Positions 8,661 to 17,700 of a DNA stretch of 64,000 nt are shown here, piece after piece; position 1 is the first letter of the stretch; each line of letters opens with the position of its first letter. Under the pieces are notes generated by a model that was given only the letters and a program-made list of their open reading frames with translations, was not told the origin of the DNA and did no database searches. A program made the translations under genes and the position numbers. This DNA comes from Flavobacteriales bacterium UBA6057. Its GTDB lineage: Bacteria; Bacteroidota; Bacteroidia; Flavobacteriales_G; Salibacteraceae. Location of the stretch: contig DIYJ01000011.1 of NCBI GenBank assembly GCA_002428995.1, positions 124,001 to 188,000 on the forward strand. Reading direction: 5' to 3'.

Positions 8661-9362
8661 ATGAAATATTTCTACCTACTCCTCATATTCAGTGTCGCGC
8701 TTGTTGGGTGCGAAGAAGATGAACCCTTCGAGTATCCGGATGATCCTATAGAACCGGAACAGACTATTATCAGCCATTTTGAACGAGATATGACTGCGCC
8801 TCAGTTTGACCTCTGGACGCTTGAACGCAAGTCTATGAACTGCGAAAGCACAGGTGTGGAGCCCGCATTCTTTGAATACGATAGCTCTCAGAATGAGATC
8901 GTGTTGCACCTCATTCCAGACTCCAATATTTGCGACCTCGGGCTTACGGTGCATACTGATATCGCAGGTGATGAAGTGGTGGACAAAGAGTGGAGCGAAC
9001 TGAATTTCGAGTTTTTCTTCAGCGAGTATATCGCGAACGCCAATACAGAGCTCTGGCTTTCACTTTACTACAAGAACGTAGAGCTGGAACTTGATCTGGT
9101 CCCTTTCATTGAGGATGTCGGCCTTGGAGAAGGAGGCGATGGAACCTTCAAAGTAGCGGAGGAAAATGGCAACATCTATTTCGAATTGAGCGGTGTTCGC
9201 ATTAATCCCGGTTTTGATGATGGATCTGGAAACCACTTCTCCAATACAGGAAGTGGAGCTTCTAACTTTTTTGAGATCCGACTTGATGCCAATGGAACCT
9301 CAGAGCAGTCGCTTCTATTGTTCAAATACCTCCGTCTTTACAGCTTGGGAGTACAGGAGTAA
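8661..9362 (+). CDS. Lipoprotein of unknown function
   Basis: 233 aa from ATG 8661 (an upstream TTG at 8643 would only add six residues before the signal sequence). The signal sequence MKYFYLLLIFSVALVGC ends in a lipobox-like ALVGC followed by acidic residues EEDE, typical of exported Bacteroidota lipoproteins. The mature part is acidic and probably beta-rich, with no recognised motif; Asp/Gly-rich stretches such as GLGEGGDGTFK might bind calcium, but that is a guess. It is followed 28 bp later by rarA, which has its own promoter-like box. Confidence 0.7.
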   Translation: MKYFYLLLIFSVALVGCEEDEPFEYPDDPIEPEQTIISHFERDMTAPQFDLWTLERKSMNCESTGVEPAFFEYDSSQNEIVLHLIPDSNICDLGLTVHTDIAGDEVVDKEWSELNFEFFFSEYIANANTELWLSLYYKNVELELDLVPFIEDVGLGEGGDGTFKVAEENGNIYFELSGVRINPGFDDGSGNHFSNTGSGASNFFEIRLDANGTSEQSLLLFKYLRLYSLGVQE

Positions 9363-9363
9363 G

Positions 9364-9371
9364 TAAGTTTG
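9364..9371 (+). promoter_or_regulatory. Candidate -7 box (TAAGTTTG) of rarA
   Basis: TAnnTTTG match 19 nt upstream of ATG 9391, directly after the preceding gene's stop. The -33 element is weak. Confidence 0.4.
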
Positions 9372-9390
9372 CTGATGAATCTGATTCATC

Positions 9391-10677
9391 ATGCATTCGA
9401 CTGACATTCCGTTAGCTGAGCGACTCCGTCCAAAGACACTGGAAGACTTTGTGGGCCAACAATCCCTGGTTGGCACTGGCGGGCCATTGAGGCTTGCCAT
9501 GAAGGCAGGAAGTTTACCCTCGTTGATCTTTTGGGGCCCTCCCGGGGTTGGCAAAACCACACTGGCTCAGATACTCGCAGATGAATTAGATCGTCCCTTC
9601 TTTACGCTGAGTGCAATTAGCAGCGGAGTTAAGGATGTGAGGCAGGTCATTGAACAGGCTTCAAAGCCCAACCTCTTGTCGAAATCCGGGAAACCTATTC
9701 TGTTCATCGATGAAATTCACCGCTTCAGCAAAAGTCAGCAGGATAGCCTTTTGGGTGCGGTTGAACGCGGAGTCATCACCTTGATTGGCGCTACCACTGA
9801 GAATCCTTCCTTCGAAGTAATTCCTGCCTTGCTCTCCAGAAGCCAGGTCTACGTGTTGGAAGCCTTTGGCAAAGAAGAGCTTGAAACACTCCTGACCCGC
9901 GCCTTTGAAAAAGATGAGTGGCTTCAGGAGCAACAAGTAGAAGTGAAGGAAAAGACGGCATTGTTCAGGCTATCAGGCGGTGATGGCCGGAAAATGCTCA
10001 ACACCCTTGAGCTCGTTGTGACTTCACTTGAAGAGGGTGACAAGGTGATTACCGATGATAAGGTGACCGCGGTGGTAAAGTCTAAAATGGCTCGCTACGA
10101 TAAAACTGGTGAGCAGCACTACGATATCATCTCAGCTTTCATCAAGAGTGTTCGCGGCAGTGATCCAAATGCAGCCGTCTATTGGCTTGCCCGCATGATT
10201 GAGGGTGGGGAAGACCCGCTGTTCATTGCACGCAGGATTGTGATCCTTGCCAGTGAAGACATTGGCAACGCGAACCCCACCGCATTGGTGATTGCTATGA
10301 ACTGTTATCAGGCAGTGCATGCCATTGGATATCCCGAATGCCGGATTGTGCTCTCACAGGCTACGATATACCTGGCCAGTTCAGCAAAGAGCAATGCAAG
10401 CTATGCCGCGATTGGAGATGCGATCAGCAAGGTGCGGGAAACCGGAGACCTTTCCGTTCCGTTGCACATCAGGAATGCTCCCACCAGTTTGATGAAAGAG
10501 CTGGGTTATGGTCGGGATTATGAATATGCCCACAGTCACAAGGGGAATTTTGTAGATCAGGAGTTTTTGCCCGAAGAAATCAGCGGAACCACTTTCTATG
10601 ATCCGGGTATGAATCCCCGTGAGAACGAGATGCGCAAGTTTCTGTCGCATCGATGGAAAGGGAAGTATGGCTATTAA
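9391..10677 (+). CDS. rarA: RarA (MgsA), replication-associated recombination ATPase
   Basis: AAA+ ATPase of the clamp-loader clade that acts at stalled replication forks. It is 428 aa, of typical length. The N-terminus PLAERLRPKTLEDFVGQ is characteristic. Walker A is GPPGVGKTT (residues 49-57), Walker B is LFIDEIHRFSKSQQD near 104-118, and sensor 1 GATTENPSF and the C-terminal tetramerisation part (HYDIISAFIKSVRGSDPNAA) are present. The start ATG 9391 has no competitors. Its 3' end overlaps the downstream LytTR regulator gene by 11 bases, so the two are probably co-transcribed. Confidence 0.95.
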   Translation: MHSTDIPLAERLRPKTLEDFVGQQSLVGTGGPLRLAMKAGSLPSLIFWGPPGVGKTTLAQILADELDRPFFTLSAISSGVKDVRQVIEQASKPNLLSKSGKPILFIDEIHRFSKSQQDSLLGAVERGVITLIGATTENPSFEVIPALLSRSQVYVLEAFGKEELETLLTRAFEKDEWLQEQQVEVKEKTALFRLSGGDGRKMLNTLELVVTSLEEGDKVITDDKVTAVVKSKMARYDKTGEQHYDIISAFIKSVRGSDPNAAVYWLARMIEGGEDPLFIARRIVILASEDIGNANPTALVIAMNCYQAVHAIGYPECRIVLSQATIYLASSAKSNASYAAIGDAISKVRETGDLSVPLHIRNAPTSLMKELGYGRDYEYAHSHKGNFVDQEFLPEEISGTTFYDPGMNPRENEMRKFLSHRWKGKYGY

Positions 10678-11470
10678 ATTGTTGTTCGCTCGCGTGTGGC
10701 AGATGAAGGGGTCTTGGTTACCTCTTGTTTTTTTCCTGGCCACTATTTATTTCTTCTGGGCAATCAATATACCTGACAGGTATATTTTCCGGCATCTTGA
10801 CGCGTCAGATTTAGAAGCCCTCATCATCACACTTTTGGTTGCACTCTGGGGGTGGGGCGTTATTCACCTTGCCTCCAAGCTCTTTGAGCATCTGCGAGCA
10901 AAGCATTGGTTCATTTTGAATCTGGTTTTTTTGATGCCTTCCCTGGCTTTAGGTACATTTTTCTACGTGAGTTATGATATTCCCTTGCTAAGCTCTCCTT
11001 TCCTGTCTCTGGATGTGCCATTAGCGCTTGTTTTGTTCAATGGGTGGAGTATATACTTCTTTCGTTCGTTGCATGCCCCTAAGGAGTTAAAGGATCAAGA
11101 TTCGGAGACGGATGATTCCATTAGAATTGTTGGTAAGATCGGACAGCGCAAGCATGTACTGTCTGCGCATGAAATCATCGGTTTCCGAAAGGATGGAATT
11201 GTCTATTGCTATACACGAATCGGTGATCGAACTGTGGTCGAAAAGAGCTTGACGGCTTTGGAGGAGCAATGGGGAAAACAAGAATTCTTTAGACTCAATC
11301 GTCAGCATCTTGTTCACCGGGATGCAGTGAGAGCATTTCGATCACTTCCAAATAAGTCCATAGAAGTGCAACTTGCTCATCTTCCTTTACCTGAAGAGAA
11401 GGTAGTTGTCTCTCGACATAGAGCGTCTCAGTTTCGGAAGTGGATGGATGCAGGTGTCCACTCGGCCTGA
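10667..11470 (+). CDS. Membrane-anchored LytTR-domain transcription regulator
   Basis: 267 aa from ATG 10667 (ATG 10703 is an alternative). The N-terminal ~150 residues hold four hydrophobic segments (around LPLVFFLATIYFFWAI, LIITLLVALWGWGVI, FILNLVFLMPSLALG and LALVLFNGWSIYFF). The C-terminal ~105 residues form a LytTR DNA-binding domain: KHVLSAHEIIGFRKDG, then FFRLNRQHLVHRDAVRAF and VVVSRHRASQFRKWM, the usual family signature. No receiver domain is present, so the membrane part may sense the signal directly, as in other Bacteroidota membrane LytTR proteins. It overlaps rarA by 11 bases. Target genes are unknown. Confidence 0.85.
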   Translation: MAIKLLFARVWQMKGSWLPLVFFLATIYFFWAINIPDRYIFRHLDASDLEALIITLLVALWGWGVIHLASKLFEHLRAKHWFILNLVFLMPSLALGTFFYVSYDIPLLSSPFLSLDVPLALVLFNGWSIYFFRSLHAPKELKDQDSETDDSIRIVGKIGQRKHVLSAHEIIGFRKDGIVYCYTRIGDRTVVEKSLTALEEQWGKQEFFRLNRQHLVHRDAVRAFRSLPNKSIEVQLAHLPLPEEKVVVSRHRASQFRKWMDAGVHSA

Positions 11471-11513
11471 AAAAGGTATCCATTCGCGTATAATCCTGTT
11501 TTCAAGGGTCTTT

Positions 11514-11536
11514 GCGCTTCATTTAGCGCGCTTTTT
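11514..11536 (+). terminator. Weak candidate intrinsic terminator
   Basis: GCGCT-TCATTT-AGCGC followed by GCTTTTTT lies after the LytTR gene and before the next start at 11555. The stem has only five pairs. Confidence 0.35.
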
Positions 11537-11554
11537 TGCAGCCGAAAACAAGGT

Positions 11555-12139
11555 ATGCGGACACTCATCATTATCACATTTCTAGGCATTCAGCTCCACT
11601 CGGCTGCGCAGGATTCCTCCACCAACTTTCTGAAGGTTACATACCTGGGTGGTCAGATTACCCATCCAGGTATAAAAATGGCGTACGGCAAAACGTCACT
11701 GAGGAGTAAGAAAATCAAGGTTAAAAAATCAGGGAAGGAGAAACACAAGTCAAGACATTGGATTGGGAGTATCAATGCTGCAGCGCAGGTGCACTTCAAG
11801 TATCGCACAGCCGTATTGGTATATCCGGCCCTGGACTATCGTGTTCAGAATGATGACTCTGGTTGGTTCAGGCAGCTTGGGCTGGGATTAGGCTACCAGC
11901 GAAGCTTTCAGAAAGATGTTTATCGTGTGGAGAACGACCGGGCGGAGAAGGTCTGGCTTGGAGGTGACCATCAGGGTTGCATGCTTATATCGACTTCGAT
12001 TGGCCGCGATTTGTCCATCAGCCGTGAGCAGCGGGTTGCGTGGAGCTTCGGCCCGGTGCTTAGCCTTTTTGGGCCTGGATTCGGTGGTCTCACTAGCTAC
12101 CTCTTCATCGAAGCAGGTGTTTCAGTTAAACTCAAATAG
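11555..12139 (+). CDS. Secreted or outer-membrane protein of unknown function
   Basis: 194 aa with signal peptide MRTLIIITFLGIQLHSAAQ. The mature part alternates aromatic and small residues (FKYRTAVLVYPALDYRV, QLGLGLGYQRSF) and ends in SYLFIEAGVSVKLK, resembling a small outer-membrane beta-barrel. A lysine-rich loop sits near residues 50-70. It precedes the alpha/beta-hydrolase lipoprotein gene by three bases and is probably co-transcribed with it. No known family is recognised. Confidence 0.65.
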   Translation: MRTLIIITFLGIQLHSAAQDSSTNFLKVTYLGGQITHPGIKMAYGKTSLRSKKIKVKKSGKEKHKSRHWIGSINAAAQVHFKYRTAVLVYPALDYRVQNDDSGWFRQLGLGLGYQRSFQKDVYRVENDRAEKVWLGGDHQGCMLISTSIGRDLSISREQRVAWSFGPVLSLFGPGFGGLTSYLFIEAGVSVKLK

Positions 12140-12142
12140 AAG

Positions 12143-13180
12143 ATGACAAGAATAGTTTTGTTGGTATTGATGGTAGGTCTTCTTTCCTGTAGCAAGGAAG
12201 ATTTTGAAATTACAGCGAAGGCTGATGATTTCTTTCATGTAGAAACGGAAGGGGCGAAACTTCCGGTATGGGTGAGAGGTAACACCGCTTCGCGAAAGAT
12301 TCTGCTTTACGTGAACGGAGGGCCAGGATTGTCAACCCTCGATTTATTTGAGATTGGCCTGCTCGATTGGAGCGAAAGCCTTGAAAGTGAATTTGCAGTG
12401 GCCTACTTTGATCCGAGAGGTACGGGAAATGCTCAGGGGAACTACAGCGAAGATGATATGTCCCTGGCTCAGAGTCTTCGGGACATTGACGCAGTAATTG
12501 CGATTCTGTCAGATGGCTATGATGCTAAGATCATTTTGTTCGGGCATAGCTATGGCGGATATCAATCACTCAAATATGGGATTGGTGGATTGCATCCCGC
12601 AGTGAGTTCCATCATAAGCATTGCCGGACCCGTTGTTTTCGAGTCGGAACTCCGATGGGCTTATAAAGCTGAGTATCTGAGGGAGGTGGCAAACGAGAAG
12701 ATTGCGGAGAACGAGCGTGTCGCTTTTTGGGAAGAGGTCATCGACTGGCTCGATGCCAATGTGCCCCTGCAAGAGAACGAGGAAAAAGACCAGTGGCAGG
12801 AATACGCTTTCGAAGCGTTCACCGAAACATTGCCTGCGCTTAGCCTGGGGCAGGCACTCAGAGCATTGTTTGCATCTTCTTACAACATGTTTCCGGCTTA
12901 CTTCAGCAGCAATGCTGAAAAGGTGCTGTTTGCGCTTATTGAAGATTCTGAAGAGGATAATCTCCTGGGTGATTTGAATGAAATTGAGGTCCCCATCATG
13001 TTCCTTAATGGACGGTTCGATGACATCGTTCCACCCGGAATGATACAGGAGGCTTTCGATACACTGCAAACACCGTTTGCGCATGAGTATCATTTAATTC
13101 CCGATGCCGGACATCAACCGTACTTCGATCAACCCGATGCATTTGAGCAGACCGTGCTGAATTATGTTCGTGAGCATTGA
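12143..13180 (+). CDS. Alpha/beta-hydrolase lipoprotein (proline iminopeptidase-like)
   Basis: 345 aa. The N-terminus MTRIVLLVLMVGLLSC is a lipoprotein signal with Cys16 as lipid anchor, so the enzyme is envelope-bound. The oxyanion region YVNGGPGLST, FDPRGTGNA, nucleophile elbow GHSYGG (Ser136), acid NGRFDDIVPPG and DAGHQPYFDQP (His near 324) form a complete catalytic triad. HGGPG-like and DQRG-like motifs point to the proline iminopeptidase/S33 branch, though esterase activity cannot be excluded. It follows the 11555-12139 gene after three bases. Confidence 0.85.
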   Translation: MTRIVLLVLMVGLLSCSKEDFEITAKADDFFHVETEGAKLPVWVRGNTASRKILLYVNGGPGLSTLDLFEIGLLDWSESLESEFAVAYFDPRGTGNAQGNYSEDDMSLAQSLRDIDAVIAILSDGYDAKIILFGHSYGGYQSLKYGIGGLHPAVSSIISIAGPVVFESELRWAYKAEYLREVANEKIAENERVAFWEEVIDWLDANVPLQENEEKDQWQEYAFEAFTETLPALSLGQALRALFASSYNMFPAYFSSNAEKVLFALIEDSEEDNLLGDLNEIEVPIMFLNGRFDDIVPPGMIQEAFDTLQTPFAHEYHLIPDAGHQPYFDQPDAFEQTVLNYVREH

Positions 13181-13201
13181 TTCCTGCTCGTGACCAATGC
13201 T

Positions 13202-13232
13202 GGAGGATAGCCTCCGCTCATCCTTTTCTTTT
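13202..13232 (+). terminator. Weak candidate terminator after the hydrolase gene
   Basis: GGAGG-ATAG-CCTCC forms a short hairpin, followed 9-20 bases later by a T-rich run. It may separate the hydrolase unit from the SPFH cassette. Confidence 0.3.
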
Positions 13233-13235
13233 TTT

Positions 13236-13283
13236 CATGTGATATGATTTTGATATCATTGATGTATCAAATCAAATCACATG
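13236..13283. promoter_or_regulatory. 48-bp palindrome spanning the start codon of the SPFH gene (operator candidate)
   Basis: The outer arms CATGTGAT (13236-13243) and ATCACATG (13276-13283) pair perfectly; the right arm contains the ATG start. The pairing continues inward: TGTGATATGATTTTGATA against the complement of TATCAAATCAAATCACA, with one mismatch and one indel. A near-consensus -7 box, TGATTTTG (13245-13252), lies in the left arm. This layout suits autoregulation by a dimeric DNA-binding protein; the ribbon-helix-helix protein encoded two genes downstream is the obvious candidate. Confidence 0.6.
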
Positions 13284-14144
13284 AAATTAGCTGAAGAAAA
13301 AAACGTGACCACATCAAGCGGATACTTCTATCTCTTTGTGGCGCTCCTGTTTCTGGCGGGTGCTATTGCAGGTTTTGCAATGAAGCTCCTTCCGGTTGCC
13401 ATTCTTTCCGTTTTGCTGTTGATCCTCGTTGCACCAGGGTTTTTCTACATCAACCCCAACGGCTCCCGAGTGCTGACGCTTTTTGGTGATTACAAGGGAA
13501 CTGTCAAGAAGAACGGGTTGTATTGGGCGAATCCTTTCTACACCAAACAGAAGATTTCGCTGCGCGCCAGGAACTTCGATTCAGAGCGTGTGAAGGTGAA
13601 TGACAAACTTGGAAACCCCATCATGATCAGCGTGATCCTTGTTTGGAAGGTGCAGGACACATTCAAGGCTGCCTTTGAGGTGGACAACTACGAGAACTTT
13701 GTTCGGGTGCAAACAGACGCTGCGGTGCGAAAAATGGCGGGCTTATACCCTTACGATGATTGGGAAGATCATGATGATTATCGCATCACCTTGCGTTCCG
13801 GTATGACAGAGGTAAACGAGGCCCTTGAAAAGGAATTGAGTGAACGATTGGAAATTGCTGGAATAGAAGTGATGGAAGCTCGCATTGGATACCTCGCTTA
13901 TGCAGAAGAGATCGCGAGTGCCATGCTCAAGCGACAGCAAGCAACGGCTATCATTTCAGCGCGCGAGAAGATTGTGGAAGGAGCAGTCGGAATGGTGGAA
14001 AATGCGTTGAGCGAATTGTCAGAGAAAGATATTGTCACCTTTGATCAGGATAAAAAGGCGACAATGGTCAGTAACCTCATGGTTGTTTTATGCTCTGACA
14101 AGGAGGTGACCCCTGTTGTCAACACCGGATCATTATATCAATAA
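13281..14144 (+). CDS. SPFH/Band 7 domain membrane protein
   Basis: 287 aa. Residues 1-60 contain two hydrophobic segments (YLFVALLFLAGAIAGFAM and LPVAILSVLLLILVAPGFFYI). The SPFH domain follows: NPNGSRVLTLFGDYKGTVKKNG..., then KLGNPIMISVILVWKVQDTFKA and a helical C-terminal part (EIASAMLKRQQATAIISAREKIVEGAV) typical of stomatin/prohibitin-like proteins that form oligomeric membrane scaffolds. It is the first gene of a three-gene cassette with a 49-aa protein (three bases apart) and a ribbon-helix-helix protein. Start ATG 13281 lies inside a palindrome. Its cellular role is not known from sequence. Confidence 0.87.
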   Translation: MKLAEEKNVTTSSGYFYLFVALLFLAGAIAGFAMKLLPVAILSVLLLILVAPGFFYINPNGSRVLTLFGDYKGTVKKNGLYWANPFYTKQKISLRARNFDSERVKVNDKLGNPIMISVILVWKVQDTFKAAFEVDNYENFVRVQTDAAVRKMAGLYPYDDWEDHDDYRITLRSGMTEVNEALEKELSERLEIAGIEVMEARIGYLAYAEEIASAMLKRQQATAIISAREKIVEGAVGMVENALSELSEKDIVTFDQDKKATMVSNLMVVLCSDKEVTPVVNTGSLYQ

Positions 14145-14147
14145 GCG

Positions 14148-14297
14148 ATGGACAAGTACAAAATCCTCATACAGAAGGTGTTTGAAAAAAACGACTCTTT
14201 CGAAGAGCGATTGAACAGTACGGCAGCTGAAGGCTGGAAAGCCGTCTCCATTAGCCGGGATTCTAATCGAACCGTGGTACTGCTGCAACGAGGTTAA
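14148..14297 (+). CDS. Small protein in the SPFH cassette, DUF4177-like
   Basis: 49 aa starting MDKYKILIQKVFEKND and ending TVVLLQRG, three bases after the SPFH stop and five before the next ATG. The pattern (KYK-hydrophobic, ERLN, AEGWKAVSISRD, VVLLQ) resembles the small DUF4177-like beta-alpha-beta proteins. The tight spacing on both sides supports a real gene. Its function is unknown. Confidence 0.75.
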   Translation: MDKYKILIQKVFEKNDSFEERLNSTAAEGWKAVSISRDSNRTVVLLQRG

Positions 14298-14302
14298 GGC
14301 CT

Positions 14303-14479
14303 ATGGCGAAAAAAGCATTTGCACTTCGCGTTGATGAAGACACCATGAAGGCTATTGAAAAGTGGGCTCAGGATGAGTTTCGCTCTGTCAATGGGCAGAT
14401 CGAGTGGATGCTGCATCAAAGCTTGAAGAAATCGGGTCGCCTGAAGAGTGGTAATCAGAATAAGTCTACAGAAGAATAG
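14303..14479 (+). CDS. Ribbon-helix-helix (Arc-like) DNA-binding protein
   Basis: 58 aa: MAKKAFALRVDEDTMKAIEK then WAQDEFRSVNGQIEWMLHQS. The short beta strand AFALRVD, the first helix, and the turn SVNGQIEWML are the classic MetJ/Arc ribbon-helix-helix fold, which binds DNA palindromes as dimers or tetramers. It is the last gene of the SPFH cassette, five bases after the 49-aa gene. It probably binds the palindrome at 13236-13283 and represses its own operon; that is an inference. The basic, disordered tail KKSGRLKSGNQNKSTEE is also typical. Confidence 0.8.
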   Translation: MAKKAFALRVDEDTMKAIEKWAQDEFRSVNGQIEWMLHQSLKKSGRLKSGNQNKSTEE

Positions 14480-14484
14480 GGCAA

Positions 14485-14516
14485 CAAAAAAGGGCAATCA
14501 TCACTGATTGCCCTTT
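14485..14516 (-). terminator. Intrinsic terminator between the RHH gene and rpmH
   Basis: AAAGGGCAATCA-TCAC-TGATTGCCCTTT (14489-14516) is a perfect twelve-pair hairpin. On the minus strand it is followed by a six-T run, so it terminates rpmH. On the plus strand it can also stop the SPFH cassette, though its T tract there is only TTTC. Confidence 0.85.
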
Positions 14517-14537
14517 CAATATCTGGTCAAAGAAACC

Positions 14538-14696
14538 TTATCGCTTGAATCCGGTTTCGTCTGAAACGGTCAGCTTCTTACGCCCTTTTGCTCTTCTGCG
14601 GGCGAGTACCTTACGGCCGTCCTTACTGGCCATCCTTTCGCGAAATCCGTGCTTGTTGTTTCGCTTTCTTCTCGAAGGTTGAAAGGTTCTTTTCAT
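14538..14696 (-). CDS. rpmH: 50S ribosomal protein bL34
   Basis: 52 aa, MKRTFQPSRRKRNNKHGF followed by RERMASKDGRKVLARRRAKG, the invariant bL34 sequence. It is a very basic component of the large ribosomal subunit. The ~7-residue extension after RKKLTVSDE is usual in Bacteroidota. It has its own near-perfect promoter upstream and a strong terminator downstream, so it is a single-gene transcript. Confidence 0.97.
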   Translation of the reverse strand: MKRTFQPSRRKRNNKHGFRERMASKDGRKVLARRRAKGRKKLTVSDETGFKR

Positions 14697-14719
14697 TGCT
14701 CTTTACTTATAAAGGGCCG

Positions 14720-14750
14720 CAAAGGTAATCTTCTAAGTGCGTACCGCAAA
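14720..14750 (-). promoter_or_regulatory. rpmH promoter (TTTG-N19-TACCTTTG)
   Basis: On the minus strand, TTTG (14747-14750), exactly 19 nt, then TACCTTTG (14720-14727) match both the -33 and -7 elements of the Bacteroidota housekeeping promoter. The -7 box lies 23 nt before the rpmH ATG. It is the best promoter match in the window. Confidence 0.8.
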
Positions 14751-14757
14751 TTTTTGA

Positions 14758-17700
14758 TCAATTTTCTTTTACTACTTCTACGGTCAGTTGCTTGCCGTCA
14801 AGCTGAACAGACAAATAATACAATCCGGAGGCCAAGGAGCTGATATCCAGTGTTGTTTGTCCCTCCGTCCAAACAGGCTCTAGATTCATCACATTACGGC
14901 CATTCAGATCGGTAATGGAGATGCCCGACTGCGTTGCAGTGGAGCCAATGAGCTCGATGGTTACTTCACCGGAAGTCGGTGAAGGATAAAGCTTCAACTC
15001 AAATGCATCAGGAGCAGAAACACCGGTGATCACAAACGGCTCTGACCAATCACTCCAGCAACCGTTTTCAAATACCCGAACCTGGTAGCTGCCATCTCCC
15101 TGCTTGGGGTAACGCGGATTAAAGCTCAGGGTAACACTGTCGTCAAACGACCACAGGTATTCACTTCCCATTACAGAGCTTTCGATGCTGTCTTGCGCCA
15201 GACCCAGGATAGGAGTTACAGGAAGTGGATTCACCGTATGCATGACTGAATTACTCTGGCCCTCACAGTCATTGCTGTCGGTCACCATGGTCCATACATT
15301 GTCTCCCACCATCAGTTGATCCGTTGTCCAGGTATTCGAGCTTCCCGAAGAAGCCACTGATCCGTTCAAGACAAAGTCATAGCCGGTGAGCCCAGCGCCT
15401 TGCGCTTCGAAGGTCACGGTATCGCCTTCGCAGATCGTGAGGTCATCGTCATCAGAAGAAAGTGTGGCTGTTGGGCTTTCGAAAACTGTAACGATGATCG
15501 TATTACTTGCTCCAGAGCATCCGTTGCTGTCGTCCACTGTGACGTAGATCTCTGTGCCGCTCACAAGGTTGTCAAACGTGTTGGTATTGGACCCAGACGT
15601 AATGACGTTAAACCCGTTGACGAAGTATTGATAGGTGTTGTAACCCGGTGTTGCGGTGATCTCAACGCTGTCTCCCGTGCAAAAGCTGTCATTCAGGTCA
15701 TTGCTTGTGAGCACCACACCAGGCTGTTCTACTTCAATGTAGCTACTCTTCACTTCAAAATCAGATCCGAAGGCGTTGGTCGCCTGCATCGTGATGGTGT
15801 AAAACCCTGGTGCCTGGAACTGAACCTCAGGGTTCTGGCTGTTCAGCGTGCTCCCGTTTACAAAGCTGAATGTGTTTGGGGAAATGGACCAGCTCCAGGA
15901 GGTTGGATTCAGGTTCGAGCTGTCGGAGAAAGTTACCACTGTGCTTACGCAAGGCGTGGAGTCGGAAACACCAAAATCGGCCAATGGTGCTGCCGAGAGC
16001 TGAATCGCATCAATAGCAATGTCGCTGGTGTAGGCGGAGCCTGTCTCACCTCTGAAGCGGAACTTCACACTCTGACCGATGTACGCAGAGATGTTCACAC
16101 TGTCAAGGTTCCAGTTCCCACCCTGATTGCCGCTGATCGTTTCGAGGTTGACCCAGCTTCCGTTGCTCAGCACATCCAGTTCGAGTGTTCCCATGCTGCC
16201 TCCGTCCATGTGGTAAGCCCACTTAAACTCGGGATTCGTAGACGGTTCTACATAGATGCAAGGGCTTTCCAGCAATGCTACACGATTGAAGCAAGAAGAT
16301 GCTTCCGTGTAGGCATACTTGCCGTTGCTGGTGCCCGGATTGAAGTCCGTGGAAGGACCTGTGTTGGAGGAAGGGGTAGTTCCGTTGTTGATGCGGAAGT
16401 CAATGTCATCGTCCACACCGTTTTCCAGGTTTCTCCAGTTCAGAATATCACAGCTTAGGTCGCAGTTGTTGGTAGCACAGTTTTGATCGAACTCAAAGTT
16501 GTCGGTCCAGAGTACCGACTGGCCGGGAGAAACGCTGATCACATTTGTTTGTGTCGTGGAATGATTGCCAAAGTTGTTTCCTGCCACCAAGGTGACGGTG
16601 TAGGTGCCCGATTGAGTGAAAAGCAATTTCGGTTGTAGCGAACTGGAAGACGTGCCTCCAACATAGATAAATCCAGTATTCGGAGTGATTGTCCAGCTTG
16701 CAGTTGTAGCGCCATAGGCAGAGTTGTTGATCAGCTCAACAGTGTCTGTGCCGCACAAGTCCACATCGTCCAAACTTGCCTCAAAAAAGGCCAGTGGTGC
16801 AATGTTCCCCGGATCATAAAGCGGACTTTCCCAAAGCCCTCGGCCGTAGGTTGCTGCCCTGATCTTGCTGTTCTGCCAGTCTCCTTGCGGATGGTAAATC
16901 TCCAGCTCCGTTACTTCTACATTGGCCGGCAGGCTGTCATCAAACGCCACCCAACTGCTCAGGGTCGAATCAATGTAATAGATGCCTGCATCTGTACCTA
17001 CGTATAAGCCTTCGTGGCTTAATGGATCTGATAGCAGGCAGTTTTTACCCACCCCTGGCAGCGATCCGTTGACAGAGTACCATGTACTTCCGGCATTGTC
17101 TGACCTGTAAACATTATTATTTCTCAAGATCCAAACCGTGTTAGGGTCGGTGGGATGAGTGGCCAGGTCTCTGAGTGTTCCGCTGCCGGGCAGATTGCTC
17201 GTAATGTTACTCCAGATTGGTGTGGTCGAATAGATATTGTCTGATCGGAAGAAGGTATTGTTCGACCGGATCACGTACAACCTGTTCAGGTTGGCTCGAC
17301 TTTGCTTCAGTTGGCGAATATTGTTGCTGTTGGTACCGCCTAAGTTGTTCGAGATTTGTGAAAAGGAAGGTGTTCCCGCCTTGGCATTGGTTGTTCTCCA
17401 AACGTTTTTGTAGCCAATGAACATATTGTTCGGGTTCTCGTGATCCAGTATAAAAGGCGTCACCCATCCACCGGCTTCTGTGATTCCATTTGTTCCGTTG
17501 GCGGCAAAACTGCTGAAGTTGTATCCTCCATTGGTAGATCGGGTGATGTTGCCATAGTACACCGTAGCGTACACATAGTTATCATCAGAGTAGTCGATGA
17601 TGCACTCCATGCCATCGCCACCGCGCTCGGTGCGAAAGATCGTGTTGTCCCAAAGTGCTGTTCCATTGTCTTGGTAACCGTTGATGACCAACGGATCCGT

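Noticed and set aside
15400..16458. 352-codon open frame antisense to the large T9SS cargo gene
   Set aside because: It lies fully inside a gene with clear domains, and its composition (Cys, His, Val, Arg-rich) is typical of an antisense shadow.
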